Shown here: positions 33,982 to 47,200 of the stretch, in pieces | How the letters are laid out: the number at the start of each line of letters is the position of its first letter | Position numbering within the stretch: the first letter of the stretch is position 1 | Assembly: GCF_040214835.1 (NCBI RefSeq) | Contig: NZ_CP157874.1 | Location: forward strand, 3,972,001 to 4,036,000 | Length of the DNA: 64,000 nucleotides | Source: Pseudomonas asiatica | GTDB taxonomy: Bacteria; Pseudomonadota; Gammaproteobacteria; Pseudomonadales; Pseudomonadaceae | Direction of reading: 5' to 3' | Notes under the pieces: model-generated | Databases searched by the model: none | The model's input: only the letters and a program-made list of their open reading frames with translations | Told to the model about the DNA's origin: nothing | Made by a program: the position numbers and the translations under genes

Positions 33982-34710
33982 GTGAACCTACTAAACATCA
34001 ACAATCTCAGCTTCTCGCACATCAAAAAACCATTATTACAGAACATCACACTAAACCTAAAAAAAGGAGAAGCAGTCGGCATACTGGGTAGTAACGGGGC
34101 GGGCAAAACAACGCTTTTCGACCTGATCTGCAACATCAGAAAACCAAGCAACGGCACAATCATAAATTCATCCAGACAGCAGGCTTATCTGACTCAAGTA
34201 CTGACACCACCGCCCTTGCTCAGGATGAGCGAAGTCTACCAACTGATTACACATTTAAACTCCAGATCTGCACCGGATCACTGCGAGGTGCTTTCGCGCC
34301 TCTCTGAATGGTCACCTTCCCTGTCGAAACGGTATGCTGAAATCTACAAAAAGAAGGCATCTACTTGCAGCTATGGCGAAGTCCGGAGTTTTGTCACACT
34401 GACGCTACTGCTCATGGGCAGCGACCTGATCATCCTCGACGAGCCGACTGCGGGGGTAGACCCAGAATTCAGACACCACATATGGCTAGGTATAAAAAAC
34501 GCGTGCAAAAACGGGGCTAGTGTTTTGATTTCATCTCACTATACCGAGGAAATTGCCACAAACTGCCATCGTTTCTACATGCTCGCTCATCAACACCTCG
34601 AGCCATTTGAGAATGCTCATGAGTTTCTCGCTCGCTACCATGCGGACTCTTATGATGAAGCATTCATCAATGCGTCGATGTCGCAGGAAAAAATCGGGGC
34701 CGCATCATGA
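33982..34710 (+). CDS. McbF-like ABC exporter ATPase
   Basis: This 242-residue ATPase starts with GTG. It has Walker A LGSNGAGKTT (35-44), Walker B LIILDEPTAGVDPE (149-162) and an H-loop His (ISSHYTEE). The signature motif is atypical: CSYGE (129-133) in place of LSGGQ. It pairs with the preceding permease to export the modified peptide. It is the last gene of the cluster; no pentapeptide-repeat (McbG-like) immunity gene follows. The last 25 residues differ from most ABC ATPases. Confidence 0.92.
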   Translation: MNLLNINNLSFSHIKKPLLQNITLNLKKGEAVGILGSNGAGKTTLFDLICNIRKPSNGTIINSSRQQAYLTQVLTPPPLLRMSEVYQLITHLNSRSAPDHCEVLSRLSEWSPSLSKRYAEIYKKKASTCSYGEVRSFVTLTLLLMGSDLIILDEPTAGVDPEFRHHIWLGIKNACKNGASVLISSHYTEEIATNCHRFYMLAHQHLEPFENAHEFLARYHADSYDEAFINASMSQEKIGAAS

Positions 34711-34754
34711 TGGCGAAGAACCATGGGAAAGATGGGCTTGCAGGTATGGCACCG

Positions 34755-34868
34755 GCTGCGCCGGAGTTCGCGGGCATGCCCGCTCCCACAGGTACAGCGC
34801 CAAACCTCGAAAACAACGCCGTATCTGTAGGAGCGGCCTTGTGTCGCGAAAGGGCCGCATAGCGGCCC
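34755..34868. repeat. Mixed REP pair between the bacteriocin cluster and pvdL
   Basis: One arm belongs to the gcgggcatgcccgctcccac type and the other to the gtaggagcggccttgtgtcgcg type. The surrounding 34711-34926 contains no gene and returns to high GC, so it belongs to the Pseudomonas backbone. Confidence 0.82.
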
Positions 34869-34926
34869 CAGCAATTTCAACTTTTGTGCACCAATCCTGG
34901 GGCGGTGCAGGCCTCACCCGCTCAGG

Positions 34927-35224
34927 TCACAACCCCTCCAGCTCAGCCATCAGGTCACTGAGCCGGTCGACCTTGTCGTCATCCAGCACACTGCCTTGCA
35001 ACCCCTGCACATACACCGCCAGTTCCTCCACGGTGCTGCACTCGAACATCGCCCGCAACGGCACGTTCAACTGCAACTGCTTCTGCACCCGCGAGGCGAT
35101 CTGGGTGGCCAGCAGCGAATGCCCGCCCAGCTCGAAGAAGTTGTCGTGCACCCCGACCCGCTCGGCCTTGAGCACATCGGCCCAGATACCGGCCAGTACC
35201 TCTTCCAGCTCGTTGCGCGGCGCC
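34927..35224 (-). repeat. Direct-repeat partner of 29435-29734 within pvdL
   Basis: This is the last carrier-domain segment of intact pvdL. Bases 35033-35194 are identical to 29541-29702. Together the two copies flank the bacteriocin cluster in the same orientation. Confidence 0.88.
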
Positions 35225-38200
35225 TGGTAGGCATGGCTGTGCTGGCCACCGATGTCGATGGCCGGCAAGGCCTTGCGGTCGAGCTTGCCGTTGGCGTTGT
35301 GCGGCAGGCTGTCGAACCAGCCCCAGTGCAGTGGCACCATGTACTCCGGCAACTCGGCACGCAGGCGCTGCTTGAGCTGTTCCAGCAACGCAGCGTCGGC
35401 TGCAACGCCCTGATGCGCCACCAGGTAACCCACCAGGTGCTTGCCATTGACGCCCTCCTGCACGCCAACGGCAGCGTCGCGGAGCTCCGGCTGTTCGTGC
35501 AGGCGGGCTTCGATTTCGCCCAGTTCGATGCGGTAGCCGCGAATCTTCACCTGATGGTCGATGCGCCCGACATACTCCAGCACCCCGTCCGGGCGCTGCC
35601 GCGCCAGGTCGCCGGTGCGGTACAGGCGTTCGCCCGGTGCACCATGAGGATGGGGAATGAACGCCAGCGCCGTACGCACCGGGTCGCCGACATAGCCACG
35701 GCCCACGCCGGTGCCGGCCACGCACAACTCACCTGTCGCACCCAGTGGCACCAGCGCCTGGTCCTCGCCGAACAGATACAGGCGGTTGTTGTCGGTCGGC
35801 GTGCCGATCGGCAGGTAGCTGCCACGGGTCGAGGCGGAATCGACGCGGAAGAACGCCACGTCATCGGAGCACTCCGCCGGGCCGTAGGCGTTGACCAGGC
35901 CGATCCGCGGGTAACGCTGCAGCCACTGCGCCGCCAGCTCCGGTGGCATGGCTTCGCCGGTCGGCAGCATCCAGCGCAGGCCATCGAGGGCCTGGTGGTC
36001 GTTGGCCAGCATGCCCTGGATCAGCGACGGCACGCTCTCCAGCACGCTGATGCCGGTGGCCTGCACATGCGCCAGCAGGCCCTGCGGGTCATGGGCGATG
36101 GCGTTCGGCACGATCTCCACCCTGGCGCCGAACAGCGGCGCGGCAAGGAACTGCCACACCGAAATGTCGAAGCTCTGCGAGGCCGTCTGGGCGATCACGT
36201 CCTGCTCGCCGAGCGCCAGGTACGGCACCTTGCTCAGCTGGTTGTTGAGCATGCCGCGCTGCTCGACCATCACCCCCTTCGGCAAGCCGGTGGAGCCTGA
36301 GGTGTAGATCACATAGGCGAGGTTATCCGGCCCGCTGTGAATGCCGGGATTGTGGCTGGCCACCGGGCTGGCCTGGATGTCTTCCCAGACCAGTAGCTGC
36401 GGCCGTGCCGCCACTGCAAGCTGGTCCAGCAACTGCCGCCCTTGCCCGGCACAGGCCGCGCTGCACACCAGCACGGGTGTACGGCTGAGCTCGATGATGC
36501 TTTGCAGGCGCGCCGCCGGCAGGCCCGGGTCCAGTGGCAGGTAGCCGGCGCCGGCCTTGAAGCTGCCGACGATCATGCCCAGCAGCGGTAGCCCACGCTC
36601 GGCCAGCAGTGCCACCGGCTGGTCCAGGTTCACACCCGCCGCGATCAAGGCATGGCCCAGGCGGTTGGCCGCCAGGTTCAAGCCGGCGTAGTCGTAGGAC
36701 GCGTCCAGGCAGCGGGCCACGGTACGTTGCGGATGCGCGGCCACCTGCGCCTCGAACTGCGCGACGTAGCTCTGTTCCAGCGGATAGGCGCGCGCGGTAC
36801 GGTTGCAGTCCTCCAGCAAGAAACGCTGCTCCTCGGCGCCCAGCAACGGCAGTGCGCTCATCTCCCCTTCAAAGCCTTGCACCAGCGCCAGCAGCAGGCG
36901 CTTGAACTCGGCCAGCAGGCGCTCGACGGTCGGGTAGTCGAAGTACCTCTGGTCGAACGACAGGTGCAGGCCAAGGTCATCGCCCGGGTAGCACACCGCT
37001 GTCAGCGGGAAGTTGGTGTGGGTACGGCCCGAGTCGGAACTGGCATTCAGGTGCTGGGCGTGGTCGAGCACGGCAGTTTCCACCGGCGCGTTCTCGAACA
37101 CGAACAGGCTGTCGAACAGCGGCTGGCCCTTGGGCAGTTCGCTGCACTCCTGGATCGCCACCAGCGGCAGGTATTCATATTCGCGCAGCTCCATGTTGCG
37201 CTCCAGCAGGCCTTGCAACCACTGGCGCACACTGCAGCGCTCACCCGCCACCGGCAATTGCACGCGCAGGGCGACGCTGTTGATGAACAGGCCGACGGTA
37301 CGCTGCATCTGCGGCATGCTCACCGGGCGCCCGGCCACGGTCACGCCAAAGGCCACGTCGCGGTCGCCACTGTAGCGCGCCAGTACCAGGGCCCAGGCCG
37401 CCTGGGCGAAGGTGTTGACGGTGAGCTGGTGGGCCTGGGCCAGCTCGCGCAGGCGCACGCCGTCGCTCACCGCCAGGCGCGTATAGCAGTCGCCGACGAT
37501 CATGCCGCTACCGGCATGGTCGTGGCGCAGCGGGCGGTCGCTGGGGATGGGGGTGGCACGTTCGAAGCCGGCCAGGTTGGCCTGCCACCAGGCTCGCGCG
37601 TCGTCCAGGCCCTGGCGTTGCAGCCAGCCGATGTAGTCGCGGTAGCGCGGTGGCACCGGCAAGCGGGCCTGGCGCCCCTCGCCGAGGGCCTGGTAGATCT
37701 CGAAGAAATCGTTCATCAACAGCGAACGGCACCAGGCATCGATGAGGATGTGGTGGTTGCTCATCATGAACCAGTAGCGCTCGTCGGCCACACGCACCAG
37801 GCGCAGGTGGAACGGCGCCTCGCTGAGCAGGACGAAACCGGCCTCGCGTTCCTGCTTGTGCAGAGCCTGCAGGCGCTGCTCCTGGGCGTCGTCGTCGAGG
37901 CCACGCCAGTCCTGGTAGTCCACCGGCGTGTTGCCCGGCTTGTGGATGATCTGCAGCATCGCCTCGCCGGTGTTCCAGCTGAACGATGCGCGTAGCGCTT
38001 CGTGGCGCGCCACCACCGCCTGCCACGCCTGGGCGAAGCGTTCGGGGTCGAGCGCGCTGTTGATGCGGTAGCGGTCCTGCATGTAGTAGAGGCCGGTGCC
38101 CGGCTCCAGCAGGGTGTGCAGCAGCATGCCCTCCTGCATCGGCGTCAGCGGGTAGACGTCCTCGATCTGCGCGGCCGGTACCGGTAGCGCGTCGATCTGC

Positions 38201-41200
38201 GCCTGAGTCAGGTGCGCCAGCGGGAAGTCCGATGGCGTGAAACTGCCGTTGCCATCCGCCAGGCAATGCTCGACCAGCGCCAGCAGCTCCAGGCGATAGG
38301 CTTCGGCCAGGCTGGCGATGGTCCGCTCGTCGTAGCGTTCGGCACTGAAGGTCCAGCGCAGTTGCAGGGCGCCGCCATACACCTGGCCATCGACACTCAG
38401 CCAGTTGGGCAGCGGTGCATCGAGATCGTGGGCCAGGCCGGCCGGGGCGTCCAGCGGCTGGAACAGGGCTGTGCTGTCGAACTGCTGGTCGAACTGGCCC
38501 AGGTAGTTGAAGGTGATGCGTGCCTGCGGCAGGGCCGCCATCTGCTCGCGCCCTGCCGTATCGGCCAGGTAGCGCAGCACGCCGTAGCCCAGCCCTTTGT
38601 GCGGCACCTGGCGCAGCTGCTCCTTGATGCGCTTGATCGAGCCTGCCCGCGCCGCATCGTCCTCGCCTGGCAGCGGGCGCAGGCTCAGCGGGTAGGCGTT
38701 GGTGAACCAGCCGACGCTGCGGGTCAGGTCCATGTCTTCGAACAGCCCGTCACGGCCATGGCCCTCAAGCTGTACCAGCACTTCTTCATCGCCGCTCCAG
38801 CGGCACAGGGCACGCGCCAGCGCGGTCAGCAGCAGGTCGTTGACCTGGGTGTGATAGGCCGCCGGAGCCTGCTGCAGCAACTGCCGGGTCTGCGCCACAT
38901 CCAGGCCGATGACCAGGGTACGGGCGTGGCGGTGCAGGTTGCCGCCCTGCGGGTGATCACATGGCAGTTCACGGCGCACGCCACCCAACTGGCCTTGCCA
39001 CCAGCCCAGCTCGTCGCGCAGCGAATCGCTGCCGGCATAGCTGGCCAGGCGTGCGGCCCAGTCGCCCATGGCGTGGGTCTTGGCCGGCAGCGGCTGGCCA
39101 CGGTACAGCGCCTGCAGGTCTTCCAGCAGCACGCGCCACGACACGCCATCGACCACCAGGTGATGGATCGCCAGCAACAGGCGCTGGCCGCCCTGCCCGT
39201 CATTTACCAGCAAGGCGCGCAACAGTGGGCCCTGCTCCAGGTCGAGGCTGCGTTGCAGGTCGGTGTACAGCGGTTGGCAATCGGCGAAGTCGGCGACCGT
39301 GGCTGTCCACAGTAACTGCCCGGTGGCAGGCGAAGCATATTCGGCCTGCCAGCGGCCCTGGGCCATGCCAAAGCGCAGGCGCAGGCTGTCGTGGTGCTGC
39401 ACCAGGCCGGCCAAGGCTCGCTCCAGTACCCCCTCATCCAGCGGCTTGCGCGCCTCCAGCAGAACAGCCTGGTTCCAGTGCTGCGGCTGTGGCACTTCAC
39501 TGTCGAAGAACCAATGCTGGATCGGCGTGAGGCCGGTCTGACCCTGGCGCTGGCCCTGTTCGATGCTGCTGGCGGCTTCGCTGCGCTGAACGATGGCGGC
39601 CAGGGTCTGGATGGTCTGATGCTGGAACAGGTCGCGCGGGGTGAACTGCAAGCCGGCCTGACGAGCCCGGCTGACCACCTGGATCGACAGGATCGAGTCG
39701 CCGCCCAGTTCGAAGAAGTTGTCCTGCACGCCGACCCGGGCAACGTTGAGCACGTCGCGCCAGATCTGCGCCAGTTGCGCTTCCACCTCGTTGCCAGGCG
39801 CCTGGTACTGCTGGCGTGCCTGCTCCAGGTCCGGCAGCGGCAGCGCACGGCGGTCGAGCTTGCCGTTGCCCATCAGCGGCAGGCTGTCGAGCAGCACCAG
39901 GTGCGCCGGCACCATGTAGTCCGGCAGGTGCTGGCGGGCATCGGCTTTCACCGCGTCGCGCAGCAGGCCCTGGGCCTCGCTGTCGGCAGCGGCCTGCCCG
40001 CACACCAGGTAACCCACCAGTTGCTTGCCGCCCGGCAGGTCGAGGGCCAGCACCACAGCTTCGTCGACATCGGCATGCGCCTGCAGGCGGCTTTCGATTT
40101 CGCCCAGTTCGATACGAAAACCGCGAATCTTCACCTGCTGGTCGGCGCGGCCGACGTACTCGACCAGGCCATCGCTGCCCAGGCGCACCAGGTCACCGGT
40201 GCGATACAGGCGCCCGCCTTCGCTGCCGAACGGGTCGGCGACGAAGCGCTCGGCGCTAAGGCCCGGGCGGTCGTGGTAACCCTGGGCCAGGCCGGCACCG
40301 CCGACATACAGCTCGCCAACACCGCCTTGCGGCAACAGGGCAAGGTCTTCGTCGAGGATGTAGGCCGTGCGGCTACCGATGACGCGGCCGATCGGTACGC
40401 TGCCCAGATCCGCCGGCAGTGTCTGTGGTGCCAGGCAGGCCAGCGGCATGACCACGGTTTCGGTCGGCCCGTAGGCGTTGAAGAACTGCTGTGGCGCGAA
40501 GGCCTGGCGGATGCGCTGCAGGTGTTCGCCGGTCAGCGCTTCACCACCGGTAATGACCAGGCGCACTGGCAACTGTTCGCCCTGCCCGGCCAGGTACTGG
40601 GCCAACTGGCTACCGTAGCTGGGCGTGAAGCCGAGGATGCTCACCTGCTGCTCGCGCACCAGCTGGCAGATGTCTTCGGCGCCCCACTGCCCCTGGGCGC
40701 GCAGCACCACGCGGGCGCCACACAGCAGTGGCACCCACAGGCGTTCGCTGGCGGCGTCGAAATTGATCGAATAGAAGTGCAGCTCGCAGTCATCGCTGCG
40801 CATGCCGAACGCGTCGATCACCGCCTGGCAATGCATGGCGAACTCGCCGTGGCTGACTACCACGCCCTTGGGCTTGCCGGTGGAACCGGAGGTGTAGATC
40901 AGGTAGGCCTGGTGCTGCGGCAGGTTGAGGTTGTCCAGCGGCGCATCGCTGTAGGCCGACAGGCTGGCGCTGTCGTCCTCCAGGCTCCAGCGCGCCACGC
41001 CTTCGGGCAACTGCCCCAGGGTTTGCAGCAGCGTGCGCTGGCTGAGCAGCAGGCCGATGCGGCTGTCTTCGATCATGTAGCGCAGGCGGTCGAGCGGGTA
41101 TTCGGGGTCGAGCGGCACGTAGGCGCCACCGGCCTTGAGGATGGCCAGCAGGCCGACGACCATTTCCAGCGAACGCTCCAGCGCCAGGCCCACACGCACC

Positions 41201-44200
41201 TGCGGGCCGACGCCACGCTCGCGCAGGGCGCGGGCCAGGCGGTTGGCCTGCTGGTCGAGTTCGGCATAGGTCATGTGCCGGCCGGCGAAGGTCAACGCGC
41301 CAGCGTGTGGCGTGCGCGCAGCCTGGGCGGCGAACAGGCCGTGCACGGTCTGGTCGAGAGCGAGACCCTGCTCGCCCTGCAACTGGCCCGCCAGCAGCTG
41401 CTGCTCGGCGCTGCTCAGCATCGGCAGCTCGCACAGGCGTTGTTGCGGGTTGTCGAGCAGGCCCGCCAGCAATTGCTGCCAGTGCTCGGCCATGCGTGCG
41501 ATGCGTGGCTCGTCGAACAGGTCACGGCTGTAGGTCAGGCAGCAACCCAGGCGGCCGTCGAGGTCGGTCACCTCCAGGTACAGGTCGAACTTGGTGGCGC
41601 TGGCGTCGTTGACCAGGTAATCCACCTGCATGCCGGCAAGCTGGCGGCTTTGCTGGAAGGCCCAGCGCTGCACGTTGCACATCACCTGGAACAGCGGGTT
41701 GTAGGCGCTGCTGCGCGGTGGCTGCAGGGCTTCCACCAGCTGGTCGAACGGCAGGTCCTGGTGCGACTGGCCTTCGATGGCAACCTGGCGTACCTGCTCC
41801 AGCAACTGTGCGACGCTCATCTGGCCGTCCAGCTCGCAACGCAGCACCTGGGTGTTGAGGAACGCGCCAATCAGCCCTTCGCTTTCCGGGCGGATGCGGT
41901 TGGCCACCGGCGCGCCAATGCGCAGGTCACGCTGGCCGCTGTAGCGGTGCAGCAAGGCGGCCAGGGTGGCAGTCATGGTCATGAACAGGGTCAGGCCGCG
42001 CTGGCTGTTGAAGGCATGCACGCGGGCGACCAGCGCCGGGTCGAGCTCGAAGCGGTACAGCTCGCCACGGTGGGTCTGCACTGCCGGGCGCGGGCGGTCG
42101 GCAGGCAGCGCCAGCACCGGGTGTTCATCGCCCAGGCGGGCCTGCCAGTAGGCCAGCTGGCGGGCGCCCTCGCCGCTTTCCAGCCATTGCCGTTGCCACA
42201 CGCTGTAGTCCAGATACTGCACCGGCAGCGGCGCCAACGGCGATTCGCGGTCATCGACGAAGGCCTCGTACAGCTCGCCCAGTTCGCGGGCGAAGATGTC
42301 CATGGCCCAGCCTTCGGTGACGATATGGTGCAGGGTCAGCACGAAGAAGTGCTCGCGCTCTTGGGCTTTGACCAGACAGGCACGCAGCAACGGACCGCGC
42401 TCCAGGTCGAACGGCTGGTGCGCCTGGTCGTCGGCCAGTTGCTGCAGGCGTTGTTGGCGGGCATCGGCGGGCAAGGCGCTGAAGTCCTGCCAGTCGAGGT
42501 GCAGGCTGCTGTTTTCGGCCACGCACTGATACGGCACGCCATCGATGCTGGGGAAGGTGGTGCGCAGGGTTTCGTGGCGCACCACCAGCGCCTGCAACGC
42601 ACGCTCGAAGGCATCCACATGCAGGGTGCCGCGCAGGCGCGCCATGCCGCCGACGTTGTACGCCGGGCTGCCCGGCTCCATTTGCCAGAGGAACCACATG
42701 CGCTGCTGGGAGTACGACAGCGGCACCGCCTGGCGGCGGTCGACGCGGGTGATTGCGCCTTGCAGATTGCGCTCACCGGCGGCACGGATACGCGTGATCT
42801 CGGCACAGAAGGCGCCCAGCTCGCTGGCGTCGAACAGGGCCTTGAGCGGCAGCTCGACATCGCAGGCCTGACGCGTGCGCGAGACAATTTGAGTGGCCAG
42901 CAGCGAATGGCCGCCGAGGGCGAAGAAGTCATCCTGCAGGCCAACGCGCGGCAGGTTCAGCACTTCACGCCAGATGGCAGCGACCTGCTGCTGCAACTCG
43001 GTTTGCGGCTCGATGTGCTCCCGCTGCTGCCACACCGGGGCCGGCAACGCCTTGCGGTCGACCTTGCCGCTGGGGCCCAGCGGCATCTGCGCCAGCGGGA
43101 TGAGTTGTGCCGGCACCATGTACGCCGGTAGTTGTTCAGCCAGCACCGTCAGCAATGCATCTGGCTGGGCGCTGCCACTGTAGTAGCCGACCAGTTGCGC
43201 GCCTACGGCATCCTTGTGAATCAGCACCAGCGCCTGTTCGACCCCCGCTTGCGCCAGCAGGCAGGCCTGGACTTCCTCGGGTTCGACACGGAAGCCACGC
43301 ACCTTGACCTGCTGGTCGAGGCGGCCAAGGTATTCCAGCGCCTCGGTCTGCACCTGCCAGCGGGCGCGGTCGCCACTGCGGTACAGGCGCTCGCCATTGC
43401 CGTCGGCCCGGGGCACGAAGCGCTCGGCGGTGAGGCCCGGGCGACCCAGGTAGCCACGGGCCAGGCCTGCACCGCCAAGGTACAGCTCGCCCGGCACACC
43501 GGGGGCGGTCAGTTCCAGTTCGTCGTCCAGCACACGGCACAGCACATTGCCCAGCGGGCGGCCGATCGGCGAGCGTTCGCCATCGGTGGCCTGGCAGTGC
43601 CAGTGGGTGACGTTGATGGCGGTTTCGGTCGGGCCATAGCGGTTGTGCAACTGCACCTGTGGCAGCACCTGCAGCACGCGGTCACGCAGTGCCGCGGACA
43701 GCGCTTCGCCACCGGAGAACAGCCGGCGCAGGCTGCTGCAGGCACCCGCCTGCGGCTCCTGTACGAACACCTGCAACAGCGGCGGCACGAAGTGCAGCGT
43801 GGTCACGCCATGGGCCTGCACCAGCGCGGCGATGCGCTGCGGGTCGCGGTGCTCGCCAGGGCCGGCGAGCACCAGCTTGCAACCGGTCACCAGTGGCCAG
43901 AAGCATTCCCACACCGAAACGTCGAAGCTGATCGGCGCCTTCTGCATCAGCACGTCGCTGTCGTCCAGCACATAGCTGGCCTGCATCCATTGCAGGCGCT
44001 CGGCCAGTGCCGCGTGGGTATTGCCCACGCCCTTGGGCTGGCCGGTGGAGCCGGAGGTGTAGATCACATAAGCCAGGTTGTCGCCATGCAGGTGCAACCC
44101 GGGGGCATGGCTTGGCCAGCTGTCCAGGTGCAGCTGGTCGAGGGCGATGGCGCTGACGCCGTCCACCTGTGGCAGCTTGCCCAGCAGGTTGCTGTGGCTC

Positions 44201-47200
44201 AGCAACAGGCCAGCGTTGCAGTCGGCGAGCATGTAGGCCAGGCGCTCGGCCGGGTAATCGACGTCCAGCGGCACATAGGCACCACCGGCCTTGAGAATGG
44301 CCAACAGGCCCACCAGCAGCTGCGGCGAACGCTCGACGGCGATGGCCACGCAGGTGTCGGGGCCGACGCCTTTGTCACGCAGGTAGTGGGCCAGACGGTT
44401 GGCTTGCTGGTGCAACTCGGCGTAATCCAGGCTGCCACCGTCCCACACCAGGGCGGTGCGCTGCGGGGTCAGGCGTGCCTGGTCATTGAGCTGCTCGACC
44501 AGCAGGCGCTGCGGCGCCGCAGCGGGTGCCTCGCCCCAGCTCAGCAGTTGCGCGCGGCCAGGCTCGTCGAGCAATTGCACCTCGCCCAGCGCCCGCTGCG
44601 GCCCGGCACACACCTGCTCGAGCAGGGCCAGCAGGTGCTGGGCCAGGCGCTTGACGGTGCTGGCATCGAACAATTCGGCGGCATAGTCGAAGGCCAGGCT
44701 CAGGCGGCCCTGGTGGTCTTCTTCACTGTGCAGCTGCAAGTCGAACTTGGCTTCGCGACTGTGCCACGGCAGCTCTTCGGCCAGCAGGCCCGGCAGGCGG
44801 CGCAGGGCAGACAGGTCACGTTGCTGGTGGTTGAACATGACCTGGAACAGGCCTTGCTCGCGAGCCTCGGGCAAGGCTTCGAGCAGTTGCTCGAACGGCA
44901 GGTCCTGGTTGGCCTGGGCATCCAGGGTGGCCCGGCGCACCTGGGCCAGCAACTGGTCGAACGGCAGGCGGCCATCGAGTTGCGCACGCAGTACCTGGGT
45001 GTTGATGAAGAAGCCGACCATGCCTTGGGTTTCCAGGCGCGGGCGGTTGGCGTTGGGCACGCCGACACGGATATCGGCCTGGCCACTGTAGCGGTGCAAC
45101 AGCGCCTGCCAGCCGGCCAGAAGCACCATGAACAGGCTGGCCTGCTGTTCGCGGGCCAGGCCCTTGAGCGCTTCGGTGAGCCTGGCCGGTACCTTGAGGT
45201 TGAAGCGGGCGGCGCGGTGGTCGCGCTGGCTGGTGCGCGGGTGGTCGGTGCACAGGTCGAGCACCGGCAGTTCATCCCCCAGATGCGCCTGCCAGTACTG
45301 CAGCTGACGCTCGGCTTCGCCTGCGGCCAGCCACTGTCGCTGCCAGGTGCCGTAGTCGGCATAACCCAGGGTCAGCGGTGCCAGGTTGGCCTCGAGACCC
45401 TGGCAATGGGCGGCGTACAGTTTGGCGAATTCGTCGAGCAGGATGTTCAGCGACCAGCCGTCGGCGACGATATGGTGCAGGGTCACCCACAGTTGATGGT
45501 GTTCATCGTCCAGGCGCACCAGGGTCACCCGCAGCAACGGCCCCCGGGTCAGGTCGAACGGCTGGCGAGCTTCGGTTTCACGCTGGGCGGCGACCTGTTC
45601 GGCGGCCTGGCCTTCGAGGTCCAGGCGGCGAAGGTCGAACGGCTGCTGCGCCTGGATGCGCTGCAGGGCCTGGCCGTTCTCTTCGGCAAACAGGGTACGC
45701 AGCGATTCATGGCGCGCCACCAGCGCCTGGAAGGCCGCTTCCAGTGCGTTTTCGTCCAGCTCACCGCGCAACTGCAGGCCGGCCGGAATGTTGTAGGCCG
45801 CCGACTGCGGGTCCAACTGCCACAGCAGCCACAGGCGGTTTTGCGCCAGCGACTGGGGTAGCGCCTGGGTGCGTTCCAGGGTAGCGATGGTGCCGACCCG
45901 GCCACCGCCTTCGGCGATGATCGCGGCCACGGCCTTGGCGTAGTCAGCCAGTATCGGCGCCTCGAACAGGGTGCGCAGGCCCAGCTCGATGCCCAATTCA
46001 TCGGCCAGGCGTGCGGTGGCGTGGGTAGCGGCGATGGAGTTGCCACCCAGCAGCAGGAAGTGGTCGTCTGCCGCTACCGCCTCGACCTTGAGGATGTCGC
46101 GCCACACCCCGGCGATGCGCGTCTCCAGCTCATCGCCGGCGGCGTCCGTGGCAACGGGCTCGCCCACCTCAGGGAAGCGGGCGTAGCAGTCCAGGCTGCC
46201 ATCGTCCATGCGCAGGCGGCAGGCCGAACGCTGCAGCTTGCCGCTGGAGGTCTTGGGTAGCGCCCCCGGGTTCAGCAGCAGGACCACGGCCGGGGCCTGG
46301 CGGCAGGCGTCGGCGATCACCTGACGCAGGGTCTTGATCAGCTCCCGGGGCTTGATTGCCTTCTGCACGTTGCGGCTGATTTCCACCGCCACGCCAATGC
46401 CCTCCTCGCCTTGCTGCTCGACGGCGAACACTGCCACCCGGCCTTTGCGCAGCACCTCCACTTCGCGCTCGAGGGTCTTTTCCAGGTCTTGCGGGTACAG
46501 GTTCTGCCCGCGCACGATCAGCATGTCCTTCAGGCGCCCGGTGACGAACACTTCACCTTCGCGCATGAAGCCCAGGTCGCCGGTACGCAGCCAAGTCTGG
46601 CCGTCCATCTCGACGAAGGTGCGGGCGCTGGCCTCGGGGTTGCGCCAGTAGCCCAGGGCGATGCTCGGGCCACCGGCCCAGATCTCGCCCACCTGGTTGT
46701 CGCCCAGCACCTGCAGGCGTTGTGGTTCGACAATGCGCACGGCATGCCCGGGCTGCGGGTAGCCACAGCTCATCAGCACACTGCCCTTGCCAGGTTCCGC
46801 ACGGTTGTCGGCAAAGGCTTCGGCGTCCAGCTCCAGCGCGGCGATGCCCTGGCCACGGCGGCTGCCGCTGACGAACAGGGTCGCCTCGGCCAGGCCGTAG
46901 CTGGCGAAGAAGCTCTGCGGGTCGAAGCCGCAGGCCTGGAACTTGTCGGCAAAGGCCGCCAGGCTGTCCTGGCGGATTGGCTCGGAGCCGGAATAGGCCA
47001 CCCGCCAGCGGCTCAGGTCGAGCCCGGCCAGGGAGGCCTCGCTGACCCGCTCGCTGCACAACCGGTAGGCAAAGTCGGGGCCGCCGCTGATGGTGCCGCC
47101 GTACTCGCTGATGGCCTGCAACCAGCGCAGCGGCCGGGCCAGGAAGTAGCCCGGCGACATCAGCACACAGGGCACGCCGCTGAAGATCGGCTGCAGCAGG

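Noticed and set aside
39391..45861. Long plus-strand open frames opposite pvdL
   Set aside because: They are antisense shadows of a high-GC synthetase gene, with no family motifs and no start signals.
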